A stretch of DNA of 64,000 bases from Alphaproteobacteria bacterium (GTDB lineage Bacteria > Pseudomonadota > Alphaproteobacteria > Acetobacterales > Acetobacteraceae), in assembly GCA_020850755.1 (NCBI GenBank), contig JADZEB010000027.1:79153-143152 (forward strand), written 5' to 3'. The first letter of the stretch is position 1. Each line of letters starts with the position of its first letter. The translations under genes and the position numbers were made by a program. Positions 8,295 to 17,087 of the stretch are shown here, in pieces. The notes below the pieces were generated by a model. It did not search any database, was not told where the DNA came from, and saw only the letters and a program-made list of their open reading frames with translations.

Positions 8295-9116
8295 ATGGGC
8301 CACAGCTTCACCACCAGCGACGGCATGCGCATCGCCTACGAGCTGGACGATTTCACCGACCCCTGGATCGAGGCGGAGACCCTGGTGCTGCTGCACGGGG
8401 CGATGTCGAGCACGCGGCGCTATTATTCGATGGTTCCGGGGCTGGCGCGGCATTATCGCGTCGTGCGCATGGACACGCGCGGGCACGGCCGTTCGCAGGT
8501 GCCGGCGGCGGATTTGCCGCTCGACATGAGCCGGCTGGTCAAGGACGTGGTCGAGCTGCTCGACCATGTCGGCGCGCGCAGGGCGCACCTGCTCGGCAAT
8601 TCCGCCGGCGGCTACATCGCCCAGAACGTGTCGATCCAGCATCCCGAGCGGGTGGCAAGCCTGCTCCTGTTCGGCTCCACCACCGGGCTCAAGGGCACCA
8701 ACGCCACCACCTGGATCCCGCGCGTGCAGAAAGAGGGCCTGCGCCCGTTCCTGGAAGACACGATCGGCTACCGCTTCGACCTCAAGACCACCGATCCGCA
8801 TATCGTCAAGTTCTTCCTCGACGAGGTCGAGAAGAACGATATCGGCTTCATCGCCCGCTTCATCCCGCTGATGACCACGGTCGATACCTCGAACGACCTG
8901 CCGAGGATCGCCTGCCCGGTGCTGTGCGTCATCCCGGGCAAGGAAACCGAAACGGGCGTGCGCAACTATGATGCGATGCGCACGCGCATCCGCGACGTGA
9001 CGGTGCGCGAATTCGCCGGCGTGGCCCACAACATGATGGACGCCCTGCCCGACCTCTGCGTGCAGGAGACGCTCGACTTCCTCAAGGCGCGCTTCCCGGT
9101 GCGCTACAGGGACTGA
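8295..9116 (+). CDS. Alpha/beta hydrolase (3-oxoadipate enol-lactonase-like)
   Basis: A 273-residue alpha/beta-fold hydrolase with a GGAGAGCG Shine-Dalgarno. The oxyanion region is LLHGAMSS (residues 32-39). The nucleophile elbow is GNSAGG with Ser103, and the catalytic histidine is His245 in GVAHNMMDALPD. The acidic residue is expected in the CVIPGKETE stretch, where Glu replaces the usual Asp. It has no signal peptide, so a cytoplasmic esterase, lactonase or C-C hydrolase role on the imported carboxylate is plausible. It sits downstream of tctBA and converges with the SDR gene 37 bp away. Confidence 0.85.
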   Translation: MGHSFTTSDGMRIAYELDDFTDPWIEAETLVLLHGAMSSTRRYYSMVPGLARHYRVVRMDTRGHGRSQVPAADLPLDMSRLVKDVVELLDHVGARRAHLLGNSAGGYIAQNVSIQHPERVASLLLFGSTTGLKGTNATTWIPRVQKEGLRPFLEDTIGYRFDLKTTDPHIVKFFLDEVEKNDIGFIARFIPLMTTVDTSNDLPRIACPVLCVIPGKETETGVRNYDAMRTRIRDVTVREFAGVAHNMMDALPDLCVQETLDFLKARFPVRYRD

Positions 9117-9153
9117 GCGCTACCAGCACGAAGCGTCATGTGGCGGGCGCCGC

Positions 9154-9948
9154 TCAGTAGGCCGAGCGTCCGCCATCCGCCTGGATCGTGGCCCCCGTGA
9201 TCATCCGCGATTCCTCGCTGGCGAGGAACAGGATGATGTTGGCCATGTCCTCGGGCCTGCCGACCCAGAAGGGGTATTCCTTCACCCGGCCCGAGGCGTC
9301 CTGGCGGTCCTCGATCGGCCCCGGCTTGCCCGGGCTGCCGACGGTGGAAAGGATGCGCTCGGACAGGATGCGCCCCGAGCAGATCGCGTTCACCCGCACA
9401 TTGTCCTTCGCATAGGCGCCGGCCATCGCACGCGTGAGCGACAGGATCGCGCCCTTGGCCGCCGTGTAGATGTGCGAGGGCGAGCCGCCGCGCAGCGCCG
9501 CACCCGAGGACATGTTCACCACCGCGCCCCCGCCCGCCGCGATGATCGCGGGAATGGCGTGGCGGCAGACATGGATCGTGCCGCGCAGATCGAGGTTCAT
9601 GGTGCGGTCCCAGACCGCGAGATCGACATCGGTGACGAGACTGTCGGCCGGCACCGAGCCGCCGGCGCAGTTCACCGCCACATCGAGCCGGCCAAAGGCG
9701 CGCACCACTTCCGCCACGGCCGCCTTCACCGCCGCCTCGTCCGTCACGTCGGCGGGCAGGAAGATCGCCTGTCCACCTCCTTGCCCGCCCCCCTGCTCGA
9801 TGCGCGCGCGCACTACCTCGCCACCGGCGCGGTTGACATCGAGGATCGCCACCCGCGCGCCCTCGCGCGCCATCAGCGCCGCGCTGGCCGCGCCGATGCC
9901 GGCCGCCGCGCCAGTGATCAGCACCACCTTGCCCGCCATGCGCGGCAT
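9154..9948 (-). CDS. Short-chain dehydrogenase/reductase
   Basis: A 264-residue classical SDR. The cofactor motif TGAAAGIG is at residues 12-19, NCAG at 93-96, and the catalytic YxxxK is Tyr161/Lys165 (YTAAK) with the serine in NMSSG. Asp37 after beta-strand 2 (AILDVNR) favours NAD over NADP. The start MPRMAGKVVLITG is set by an AGGAGA ribosome site. It lies 29 bp downstream of a Bug receptor gene in the same direction and probably oxidises or reduces a hydroxylated acid taken up with that receptor's help. The exact substrate cannot be read from the sequence. Confidence 0.92.
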   Translation of the reverse strand: MPRMAGKVVLITGAAAGIGAASAALMAREGARVAILDVNRAGGEVVRARIEQGGGQGGGQAIFLPADVTDEAAVKAAVAEVVRAFGRLDVAVNCAGGSVPADSLVTDVDLAVWDRTMNLDLRGTIHVCRHAIPAIIAAGGGAVVNMSSGAALRGGSPSHIYTAAKGAILSLTRAMAGAYAKDNVRVNAICSGRILSERILSTVGSPGKPGPIEDRQDASGRVKEYPFWVGRPEDMANIILFLASEESRMITGATIQADGGRSAY

Positions 9949-9977
9949 GGGCCTTCTCCTTCCCCGCGTGGCCGCCG

Positions 9978-10979
9978 CTAGTCCGGCTTGATGTCCGAGG
10001 CGCGCGCGACGGCGGTCCAGCGCTCCACCTCGCCGCGGATATGCGCCGCATACTCGGCCGGTGTCGAGCCGATGCCGACATAGCCGAGCGCCGTCATGCG
10101 CTCGACCAGGCCGGCATTCTTCATCACCTCGGCCATGGTGGCGCTGAGCCGGTTCACGATCTCGTCCGGCGTGCCCTTGGGCGCCAGCATGCCCCAGTAG
10201 GTGCCGGCATCCGACACGCGCGGATAGCCAAGCTCGGCCATGGTCGGGGTGTTGGGCAGCGCCGGCAGGCGCGAGGTGCCGGTGACGCCGATCGCGACCA
10301 GCCGCCCGGCCTCGATATGCGCGCGCGACTGGCTGACGCCCGAATACATGTAGCCGACATGGCCGCCGAGAACGTCGGTCGTCGCCGGGCCGGCACCGCG
10401 ATAATGCACCGGCACGAAGCGCACGCCGGTGACATGCATCATCAGTTCGAGCGCCAGGTGCGGGGGCGAACCGTTGCCGCCGGTGGCGAAGTTGACGCGC
10501 CCGGGCTGCGCGCGCCCGCGCTCCAGGAGCTGCTCCATCGTGCGCACGCCGGTGGAGGGGTGCGCCACCAGCACCACCGGCCCCGAGGCCATCAGGCTGA
10601 CCGGCTTGAGGTCGTTGTAGAGGTCGTAGGGGAGCTGGCCATAGAGGGCGAGGTTGATCGCCGCCGAACTGGAGTGCACCACCAGCGTATAGCCGTCTCC
10701 GCCGGCATTGATCGTGAACACGGTGCCGAGCGAGCTGCCGCCGCCGCCGCGATTCTCGATCACGAATTCCTGGCCGAGCTTCTCGCGCAGCAGGGGCGCC
10801 ACCAGGCGCGCGAGATTGTCGGCCCCGCCGCCGGGCGCGAAGGGCACGACGATCTTCACCGGGCGGCTGGGATAGTTGCCCGCGCCCTGCGCCAGGGCAG
10901 GCACGCCGCCAAGCAGGGCAGCGGCAGGGGCGGATGCGAGCGCGGCGAGCGCGGCGCGACGGCTGAGGCTCATGGTCAT
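9978..10979 (-). CDS. Bug/TctC-family periplasmic solute-binding receptor
   Basis: A 333-residue receptor. A signal peptide with twin arginines (SLSRRAALAALASAP) leads to a hydrophobic core and an ALAQ cleavage region. The mature part begins NYPSRPVKIVVPFAPGGGAD, the classic Bug signature that wraps the carboxylate, and continues with VHYRGAGPATTDVLGGHV and the C-terminal domain. It captures a small carboxylate for a TctAB carrier, plausibly the pair at 6322-8276. It is the first gene of a two-gene unit with the SDR. A second in-frame ATG two codons later is an alternative start. Confidence 0.93.
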   Translation of the reverse strand: MTMSLSRRAALAALASAPAAALLGGVPALAQGAGNYPSRPVKIVVPFAPGGGADNLARLVAPLLREKLGQEFVIENRGGGGSSLGTVFTINAGGDGYTLVVHSSSAAINLALYGQLPYDLYNDLKPVSLMASGPVVLVAHPSTGVRTMEQLLERGRAQPGRVNFATGGNGSPPHLALELMMHVTGVRFVPVHYRGAGPATTDVLGGHVGYMYSGVSQSRAHIEAGRLVAIGVTGTSRLPALPNTPTMAELGYPRVSDAGTYWGMLAPKGTPDEIVNRLSATMAEVMKNAGLVERMTALGYVGIGSTPAEYAAHIRGEVERWTAVARASDIKPD

Positions 10980-11078
10980 TCCCCCGAACAATGCCGGACT
11001 GGATGCGATGCGATGGGCGCGGAGCTTCCCATATCGGTCGCGGCCCCGCAATCCGCCGGCTGCACGCGATGCGCAATG

Positions 11079-11106
11079 GAAAAGGGGCGGCACGCGCCGC
11101 CCCTTT
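11079..11106 (-). terminator. Intrinsic terminator after the TTC38-like gene
   Basis: A perfect 11-bp stem is formed by 11081-11091 and 11096-11106 with the 4-nt loop ACGC. Read on the minus strand it ends in CCCCTTTTCC. It lies between the stop of the TTC38-like gene (11147) and the Bug receptor start (10979), insulating the two same-strand units. Confidence 0.75.
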
Positions 11107-11146
11107 CCCCTCTCCCGCCCGCACACGATCCGATCAGGCCACCCGA

Positions 11147-12475
11147 TCAGGCCGCGCGCTTCTCCAGCCCGGCGCGGCGGACAAACAGGCCGGCCAGCGG
11201 GCTGGTGGGCTTCACCGCCACACGCTCGGCCGCGAGCGCCCGCGCCAATGCCATCTGACCCGAGCGGAACGCCGCCTCGATCAGGGTGAGGTCGAGGATG
11301 TCGCGCTGGGCGTGGCTGCCGCCGAAGCGGGCGGCGATGTTGCGCACCGGGCGGATCAGCGCCACCGCCTCGCCATAGTTGCCGTCGCCGAAGGCCAGCA
11401 TCGCCCTGGTCAACGGGTGGCCCACCTCGCGGGTGAAGGCGGCATTGTCGTCGCGCCCGGCCATGGCGCGGGCCTGCGCGCCCAGCACCTGCTCGGCCAG
11501 GTCGCGCCGCCCGGCGCCGACGAAGGCCATCATCGCGTGCATGTCGTTGAAGGCGTAGTTGCCCGCCCCCGCCGCCGGCGCGAAACCCTCGGCCAGCGGC
11601 TGCCAGCGCTTGCCGACATCCACCCCGCGCAGCTGCAGCCGCCACAGCATCGCCGCCGCATCGACCATGTCGAGCATGACCTTCGACTGCGCGCCATAGA
11701 TCGGCCCGTCATAGAGCGCCAGAACCTGCTCGATCTCGCCGAGATCGAGGTGGTAGAGGGCGAGGTGCCACCAGTTGTGCACGGCGAAGAAGCTGTCCTT
11801 CGACCAGGCCTCCGGGTTGGTGCGCATCCAGCGGATGCCGTCCGCCTGCCGGCCCTGCATCTCGAGCACATGGGCAACGGCGTGCTGCGCCCAGCCGTCG
11901 CGCGGCTCGATCTCCACCGCGGCGCGGCCGCTGGCCTCGGCGGCGGCATACTCGCCCATCTCCTCGAGCCCGAAGGCATGCATGCCGAGCATGGCATGGT
12001 AGCCCGGGGTCGCGCGCGACCAGGCCGGCAGGGCGCGCGCGATGCGATCGCGCAGCATGCGCGGGTTGCCGGTGAAGAAGTCGAGCTGGTGGCCGACCTG
12101 CAGGGCCAGCATGTCGTGCGGCTGCTCGATCGCCACATCCTCGAGCACGCGCGAGGCGGCGTGGAAGCGCCCCTCGATCAGGTGCCCGATCGCCTCGACA
12201 TGGCCCACTTCCTGGCGCGTCATGGGCCGGGCGCGCACGGCCGCATGCGCGGCGCGCGCCGCCTCGATGCCGGGCAGCTCGGTGCCGAGCAGGTTGAGCC
12301 AGGCCTTGAGCGCATGGCCCATGACGAAGCCCGGATTGTCCCGCAGCGCCGGCTCGATGGTGGCGATCGGATCGCCGCTGTAGAGGTTGAACTGCGTCAG
12401 CGCCGTGTCATAGGCGGTGGCGGCGGCGCGGTCTGCACCCGAGAGCGGGTTGCCGCGGAGGTCGGTGATGGTCAT
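11147..12475 (-). CDS. TTC38/StaR-like tetratricopeptide repeat protein
   Basis: A 442-residue soluble helical protein resembling the TPR-38 (TTC38) family. Recognisable elements are GHALKAWLNLLGT, EPRDGWAQHAVAHVLEMQGR and SKDSFFAVHNWWHLALYHLD. The whole chain reads as paired antiparallel helices. Bacterial relatives are often found near catabolic enzymes but have no settled biochemical role, so only a scaffold-like function is suggested. A GGAAGGAT ribosome site precedes the ATG. It is followed by an intrinsic terminator and lies 50 bp downstream of a DUF1127 gene, with which it may be co-transcribed. Confidence 0.85.
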   Translation of the reverse strand: MTITDLRGNPLSGADRAAATAYDTALTQFNLYSGDPIATIEPALRDNPGFVMGHALKAWLNLLGTELPGIEAARAAHAAVRARPMTRQEVGHVEAIGHLIEGRFHAASRVLEDVAIEQPHDMLALQVGHQLDFFTGNPRMLRDRIARALPAWSRATPGYHAMLGMHAFGLEEMGEYAAAEASGRAAVEIEPRDGWAQHAVAHVLEMQGRQADGIRWMRTNPEAWSKDSFFAVHNWWHLALYHLDLGEIEQVLALYDGPIYGAQSKVMLDMVDAAAMLWRLQLRGVDVGKRWQPLAEGFAPAAGAGNYAFNDMHAMMAFVGAGRRDLAEQVLGAQARAMAGRDDNAAFTREVGHPLTRAMLAFGDGNYGEAVALIRPVRNIAARFGGSHAQRDILDLTLIEAAFRSGQMALARALAAERVAVKPTSPLAGLFVRRAGLEKRAA

Positions 12476-12525
12476 GGTCTGTATCCTTCCAGGGATCGGA
12501 TGATCGGTAAGGGGGAACCGCGCGC

Positions 12526-12855
12526 TCAGAGCGGACTTCTCCAGCGCGTCTCGGCCGAGGCCAGTCCGGCGCGGCCAAGGCGCACGGCGGGCTCGATCTC
12601 GCTGCCCGACAGCCCGATGTCGGCCAGCATGCGCGGCTCGAGTTCCTTGAGCGCGGCGATGGCCCGCCGCTCGGCATGCGCGGCAAGCCAGCGTTGCAGC
12701 AAGCCGCGCCAGAGCGTGACGGCGCCGGTAACCGGAGAAGGCGCCGCGGACGCAAGCCCCGGCGAGGGGGATGGCGGATCAAGACCGGCGGGCACGAGGC
12801 GGGCGGGCACAGCCCAGCCCTGGCCCGCCGACATGGCGGTCGGCAGGATGGTCAT
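12526..12855 (-). CDS. DUF1127 (YjiS-like) small protein
   Basis: A 109-residue protein whose C-terminal half carries the DUF1127 pattern: a basic helix (LLQRWLAAHAERRAIAALKE) followed by LEPRMLADIGLSGSEIE. The N-terminal 45 residues are Pro/Ala-rich and not conserved. DUF1127 proteins are small, basic and frequently stress-regulated; some bind RNA and modulate RNA turnover in alphaproteobacteria. The gene is divergent from the tetR gene across 226 bp, so the TetR protein may control it together with the TTC38-like gene. Confidence 0.8.
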   Translation of the reverse strand: MTILPTAMSAGQGWAVPARLVPAGLDPPSPSPGLASAAPSPVTGAVTLWRGLLQRWLAAHAERRAIAALKELEPRMLADIGLSGSEIEPAVRLGRAGLASAETRWRSPL

Positions 12856-13081
12856 TGCGAACTCCAGACTCTCGATGTGACGGATCGGCGTGATCGCCGG
12901 CCACAGCCGGCGTTGGCAGGAAGGTGGCGGAAATTCGTTGCGAAAAACACCCGACCCGTGGTCAAGTTCGCCGGTCAGATTTTCCGCTGCTGTTTCAAAG
13001 TCTTTTCGCGTGCACTGGCACGCGGCCGGCGATTTCCGACCGGCACCGGCCGGCCTGAACTGCACCCACGGTACAGTAGCC

Positions 13082-13765
13082 ATGCCCGACGCAACGACCG
13101 CGACCAAGCCGAAGCCTGCCAAGCCCGCGGCCACACCGGCACCGGCACGCGCGCCGCGCAAGCGCGGCGAAACACGCGAGCGCATCCTGGCGCTGGCGGA
13201 AGCCGCCGTGCTGGAGAAGGGCTTCGCCGGCACCTCGATCGACGAGCTGATCGCCGCCGCCGGCATCACGAAAAGCGGCTTCTTCTACCACTTCAAGGAC
13301 AAGGGCGATCTCGCGCGTGCGCTGATGCAGCGCTACATCGAGGCCAATGACGAGATCCTTCTCGGCATTCTCAAGCGTGCGGAGGAGCTGAACGACGATC
13401 CGCTGCACGGCTTCCTGGTCGCGCTGCGCATGCTTGCCGAACTGGTGGCCGACCTGCCGAACGGGCATCCGGGCTGCCTGGTCGCCGCCTTCACCTACCA
13501 GGACCAGCTGTTCAGCCGCGACATCCGCGCGCTGATGGAACGCGGCAACCAGGGCTGGCGCGAGATGTATCGCGACCGGCTGGCGCGCATCGCCGAACGC
13601 TATCCGCCGCGCATTCCCGCCTCGGTCGATGATCTCGCCGACATGGCCAACGCGCTGATGGATGGCGGCATCATCCAGTCGAAGGTGATGAAGGACCCGC
13701 AGGTGCTGCCGCGCCAGATCATGCTCTACCGCGACTTCCTGCGCATGGTGTTCCAGCCCGGCTGA
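13082..13765 (+). CDS. TetR/AcrR-family transcriptional regulator
   Basis: A 227-residue regulator. After an Ala/Pro/Lys-rich N-terminal tail of about 28 residues comes a TetR DNA-binding domain: RERILALAEAAVLEKGFAGT, then SIDELIAAAGITKSGFFYHF, with a C-terminal ligand domain. The FFYHFKDKGDLARAL stretch is the usual TetR helix 3-4 region. The start MPDATTATKP was chosen because the upstream in-frame codons fall in the divergent intergenic region. It is divergent from DUF1127/TTC38 and convergent with the amine-oxidase gene. The likely target is the 12856-13081 promoter region, but no operator palindrome was confirmed. Confidence 0.92.
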   Translation: MPDATTATKPKPAKPAATPAPARAPRKRGETRERILALAEAAVLEKGFAGTSIDELIAAAGITKSGFFYHFKDKGDLARALMQRYIEANDEILLGILKRAEELNDDPLHGFLVALRMLAELVADLPNGHPGCLVAAFTYQDQLFSRDIRALMERGNQGWREMYRDRLARIAERYPPRIPASVDDLADMANALMDGGIIQSKVMKDPQVLPRQIMLYRDFLRMVFQPG

Positions 13766-13801
13766 TCGCGCCGGCATCCACGCCCCGCGCGCAAGCGCCG
13801 G

Positions 13802-15376
13802 TCACGCCAGGATGCGCGCCACCGCCTCGGCCGCCACGCGCCCGGATTCGGCGCCGCCATTCATGTAGCCGGAATAGTCCTCGCTGGTGTGCTCGCCGGC
13901 GAAGATAAAGCGGCCGGCAGGCGCGAAGGCGCCCGAGAAGCCGGTCCATTGCCCCGGCGCGTAGCAGGTATAGCTGCCCCCGACATAGGGGTTGCCCGGC
14001 CAGAACATGCGGCTCGCGCGGCCGGTGAAGGCCGTCGCCGCACCGGGAAAGGCCGCATCGAGCGCGGTGGCGACAGCGCGCGCACGATCGGCGGCACGGC
14101 CCTGGCCGAAGCCGCGCCCGACCGCGCCGCCGGCGAAGATGGTGAGCGCGCCGGGGCCGCCCCCCGCCCCGCTCGCCGGCTTGCCGTGATCCTCCCACAC
14201 CGCCTGGAAGCCGAGATCGCTGATGCATTCCCCGCTGCGCCCCTGTGCGCGCCAGGGCCGCGCGCCCATGCCGGCGAACAGCTTGGCGTTGGTGCCATAG
14301 GCAATCTCGCGCACGGCACGGCGGGCAAGCGGGGACAGCCCGACATCGAGCGGCAGGCCGCGCAGGATCGTCAGCGGCAGGGTCATGATGACTATGTCGG
14401 CGATGACTTCCCGCCGCCGCCCCTCGGCGGCGAAGGTCAGCGCATAGGCCGCACCGCGCCGGCGCACCGCCTCCAGCCGGTGGCGCAGCCGCACCCGCGG
14501 GCCGAGTGAAGCGGCAATCGCGCTGGTCAGGCGGTCATTGCCGCCCTCGATCTGGAAGCGCTGGTCGGAGGAGAACAGGCCGCGGCGCGGCTGGCGCGGA
14601 TCGGGGGCGAAGCTTTCCACCAGATAGAGCGCCGACATGTCGCCCGGATCGAGCCCCATCTCCTGCGCCAGCCCGACATCGAGCAGCGTGCGCAGCCAGC
14701 CCCGCACGCCAAGCTGGTCCATCATCGCCGCCGCCGACAGGCGGTCATGGCGGGCCTTGGCGTCATCCGGCTCGGCGCGCATCGCTTCCAGCCGGCGCAC
14801 CATCTCGGCGCCGGCCTCGGCGATCTCGGCGATGGAGCGGTGCGCGCCGGCGACGAAATAGCTCGTGGCCAGAGCCGCATCGGCGCCCTGCGCGCCGTCC
14901 TCGAGCGGCAGGTTGAACTCGCGCGCGAGGGCCACGATGTCGGCATGCTCGGTGTTGATGAAGCTGCCGCCAAGCTCGACCGTGGTGCCCTCGCCCACCA
15001 CGTCGCGGCCGGTGAACATGCGCCCGCCGACACGGCCATTGGCTTCATAGACGGTAACGTCGCGCGCGCCGGCGGCAACGAGGCGATGCGCCGCCGCAAG
15101 GCCGGCAAGACCCGCCCCCACCACCGCGATCCGCGCTGCCCCTTGCGTCAGCCGCACCGCCGGGCGCGGCGGGCGGGTCTGCGCCAGCGCATCGTTTGCA
15201 CCGAGCAGCGCCGCACCAGCCATGCCCGCCGCGCCGCGCAGCAGCGCACGGCGGCGCAGCGTTGCGGCAAAGGCGGGATCGGCCAACTCGTCGAGCGGCG
15301 GTGCCTTGCCCCCGCGCGCGGCGGCGGACAGCGCCAGGGCACGGCGCAGGGCAGCGAACAGCGGGGTGCGCGACAT
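13802..15376 (-). CDS. FAD-dependent flavin amine oxidase, exported
   Basis: A 524-residue flavoprotein. Residues 40-66 (LRRRALLRGAAGMAGAALLG, then ALAQ) look like a twin-arginine export signal preceded by a cytoplasmic extension. The FAD dinucleotide motif is VVGAGLAGLAAAHRL followed by YEANGRVGGRM. The C-terminal FAD motif is FIFAGEHTSEDYSGYMNGG. YVGGSYTCYAPGQW matches the monoamine-oxidase substrate domain. It should oxidise a primary or polyamine with release of peroxide and aldehyde in the periplasm. GGGAGGAAG precedes the ATG. The neighbours do not narrow the substrate. Confidence 0.9.
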   Translation of the reverse strand: MSRTPLFAALRRALALSAAARGGKAPPLDELADPAFAATLRRRALLRGAAGMAGAALLGANDALAQTRPPRPAVRLTQGAARIAVVGAGLAGLAAAHRLVAAGARDVTVYEANGRVGGRMFTGRDVVGEGTTVELGGSFINTEHADIVALAREFNLPLEDGAQGADAALATSYFVAGAHRSIAEIAEAGAEMVRRLEAMRAEPDDAKARHDRLSAAAMMDQLGVRGWLRTLLDVGLAQEMGLDPGDMSALYLVESFAPDPRQPRRGLFSSDQRFQIEGGNDRLTSAIAASLGPRVRLRHRLEAVRRRGAAYALTFAAEGRRREVIADIVIMTLPLTILRGLPLDVGLSPLARRAVREIAYGTNAKLFAGMGARPWRAQGRSGECISDLGFQAVWEDHGKPASGAGGGPGALTIFAGGAVGRGFGQGRAADRARAVATALDAAFPGAATAFTGRASRMFWPGNPYVGGSYTCYAPGQWTGFSGAFAPAGRFIFAGEHTSEDYSGYMNGGAESGRVAAEAVARILA

Positions 15377-15558
15377 AGGCTTCCTCCCATCGGCAGGCGA
15401 TTCGTTCCGGCAGCGGCGATGCTAGAGCAGCGACCGCGCCGGAGGGAAGGAAGTCGGCGCCGCGCCACCACGGGGCCACGGGCGCCGCGCCGCGATCATC
15501 GCGCCATGCCGGCGCGGGCCGGTGTGCCGAGGAAGCGGGCCAGACGCGTTCCCGGAAC

Positions 15559-15981
15559 CTAGATGCGTTCCCAGAACAGCGTCTCGTCGTCGAGGCGCGC
15601 CTGCTCCAGCCCGCGGAAATCGAAGCGCGAGACGATGCCCACGACGCGCCCGTTCTCGATCACCGGCAGGTGGCGGAAGCCGCCATCCTGCATCAGCCGC
15701 AACGCCTCGATCGTGGTGGCGGCGCGCGCCAGGCAGGCGGGATCGCAGGTCATCACCTCGGCCAGCTTGACCTTGGCCGGGTCCTTGCCCTCGGCCAGCA
15801 CGCGGCAGACCGCATCGCGGCCGGTGAAGATGCCCAACAGCTTGCGCCCGCGATTGGCCACGAGCACGGCGCCCACGCGCCGCTGGCGCATGCGCCGGCA
15901 CGCATCCTGGACAGTGGCCGTGGGCGGCAGGATCACCGGGTTCTGGTCACGGACCATGTCGCCCATCGAACGTTGCGCCAT
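15559..15981 (-). CDS. Tandem CBS-domain protein
   Basis: A 140-residue protein made of two CBS domains (about residues 8-60 and 75-135). Typical positions are VGAVLVANRGRKLLGIFTGRD and FRHLPVIENGRVVGIVSRFD. CBS pairs bind adenosine nucleotides and act as energy sensors; stand-alone versions like this one have no assigned partner. The ATG is fixed by a strong AGGAGG eight bases upstream; an in-frame extension to 16047 is therefore rejected. It is transcribed as a single gene divergent from the dienelactone hydrolase. Confidence 0.92.
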   Translation of the reverse strand: MAQRSMGDMVRDQNPVILPPTATVQDACRRMRQRRVGAVLVANRGRKLLGIFTGRDAVCRVLAEGKDPAKVKLAEVMTCDPACLARAATTIEALRLMQDGGFRHLPVIENGRVVGIVSRFDFRGLEQARLDDETLFWERI

Positions 15982-16217
15982 GGAATTCGTCCTCCTGTTG
16001 GTTGCCGCGCCCGCTGGCCCCTCTGGTGCGGTCCCGCGCATGGCCATTCCTTGCTTGTCATGCGCCTGTCACATGCCGGCACAATAGCGCCCGCCCCGCG
16101 CCCTTAGCAATGCGCCCCCCGGCGATGCGCGCCCCGATTGCGCCGCCCCGATTGCATGCCGGTCCAGGGCGGCTATCATGCGCCACCGACACATCGCCGG
16201 GAGGAGTGCGACAGCCC

Positions 16218-16913
16218 ATGACCATGGTCACGATCAAGGCCGCCGATGGCGGCAGCTTCCAGGCCTATCTCGCCAAGCCGAAATCGGCCAAGGGCGGAGC
16301 CGTGGTGGTGATCCAGGAGATCTTCGGCATCAACGAGGCCATGCGCGCGATCAGCGACGCGATCGCCGACATGGGCTTCTTCGCCATCTGCCCGGACCTG
16401 TTCTGGCGCATCGAGCCGGGCGTGAACATCACCGACAAGACCGATGCCGAATGGGCCAAGGCCTTCGACCTGTTCAAGAAGTTCGACCAGGACAAGGGCA
16501 TCGAGGACCTCAAGGCCACCGCCGCCCACGCCCGCACCCTGCCCGGCTGCAACGGCAAGGTCGGCTCGATGGGCTACTGCCTCGGCGGGCGGCTTGCCTA
16601 TCTCATGGCGGCGCGCGCGGAGACCGACTGCAACGTCTCCTTCTACGGCGTCGGCATCGACGGGCTCTTGGGCGAGGCGGGGGCGATCAAGCGCCCGCTG
16701 CTGATGCACATCGCCGCGCTCGACAAGTATGTGCCGCCCGAGGCGCAGGAGAAGATCCGCGTCGGGCTGCTCGGCAACCCGCTGGTGCGCGTGCACACCT
16801 ATCCCGGCGTCGACCACGCCTTCGCGCGCGTCAACGGCATCCACTGGGACGGGCGCGCGGCGGCGATCGCCAATGGCCGCACCGCCGAGTTCCTGGGCAA
16901 CTATCTCGACTGA
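16218..16913 (+). CDS. Dienelactone hydrolase family protein
   Basis: A 231-residue cytoplasmic hydrolase of the dienelactone hydrolase family. The catalytic triad is Cys121 in GYCLGG, Asp169 in AALDKYVP and His200 in GVDHAF, with Glu34 (QEIFGI) in the conserved position that interacts with the nucleophile. This is the complete DLH arrangement seen in carboxymethylenebutenolidase. GGGAGGAG lies upstream; a second ATG two codons later is also possible. No other aromatic-degradation genes are adjacent, so the natural substrate is open. Confidence 0.93.
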   Translation: MTMVTIKAADGGSFQAYLAKPKSAKGGAVVVIQEIFGINEAMRAISDAIADMGFFAICPDLFWRIEPGVNITDKTDAEWAKAFDLFKKFDQDKGIEDLKATAAHARTLPGCNGKVGSMGYCLGGRLAYLMAARAETDCNVSFYGVGIDGLLGEAGAIKRPLLMHIAALDKYVPPEAQEKIRVGLLGNPLVRVHTYPGVDHAFARVNGIHWDGRAAAIANGRTAEFLGNYLD

Positions 16914-17087
16914 GCAGGGACGCGCCGGCACCCCGGCGCCGCGATCGGGTATCGCCGGACGGGCGTCGCGCATGCGGCGCCCGTCTCGCGTTGCGCGCCC
17001 TTTCGCTTGCGGCGCGCCGGGATTCTGCGCCACCCTCACCGACACGACCAAGGCGCGGGCGCGCGCCCGGCCCCGGGAGGAGCACGC

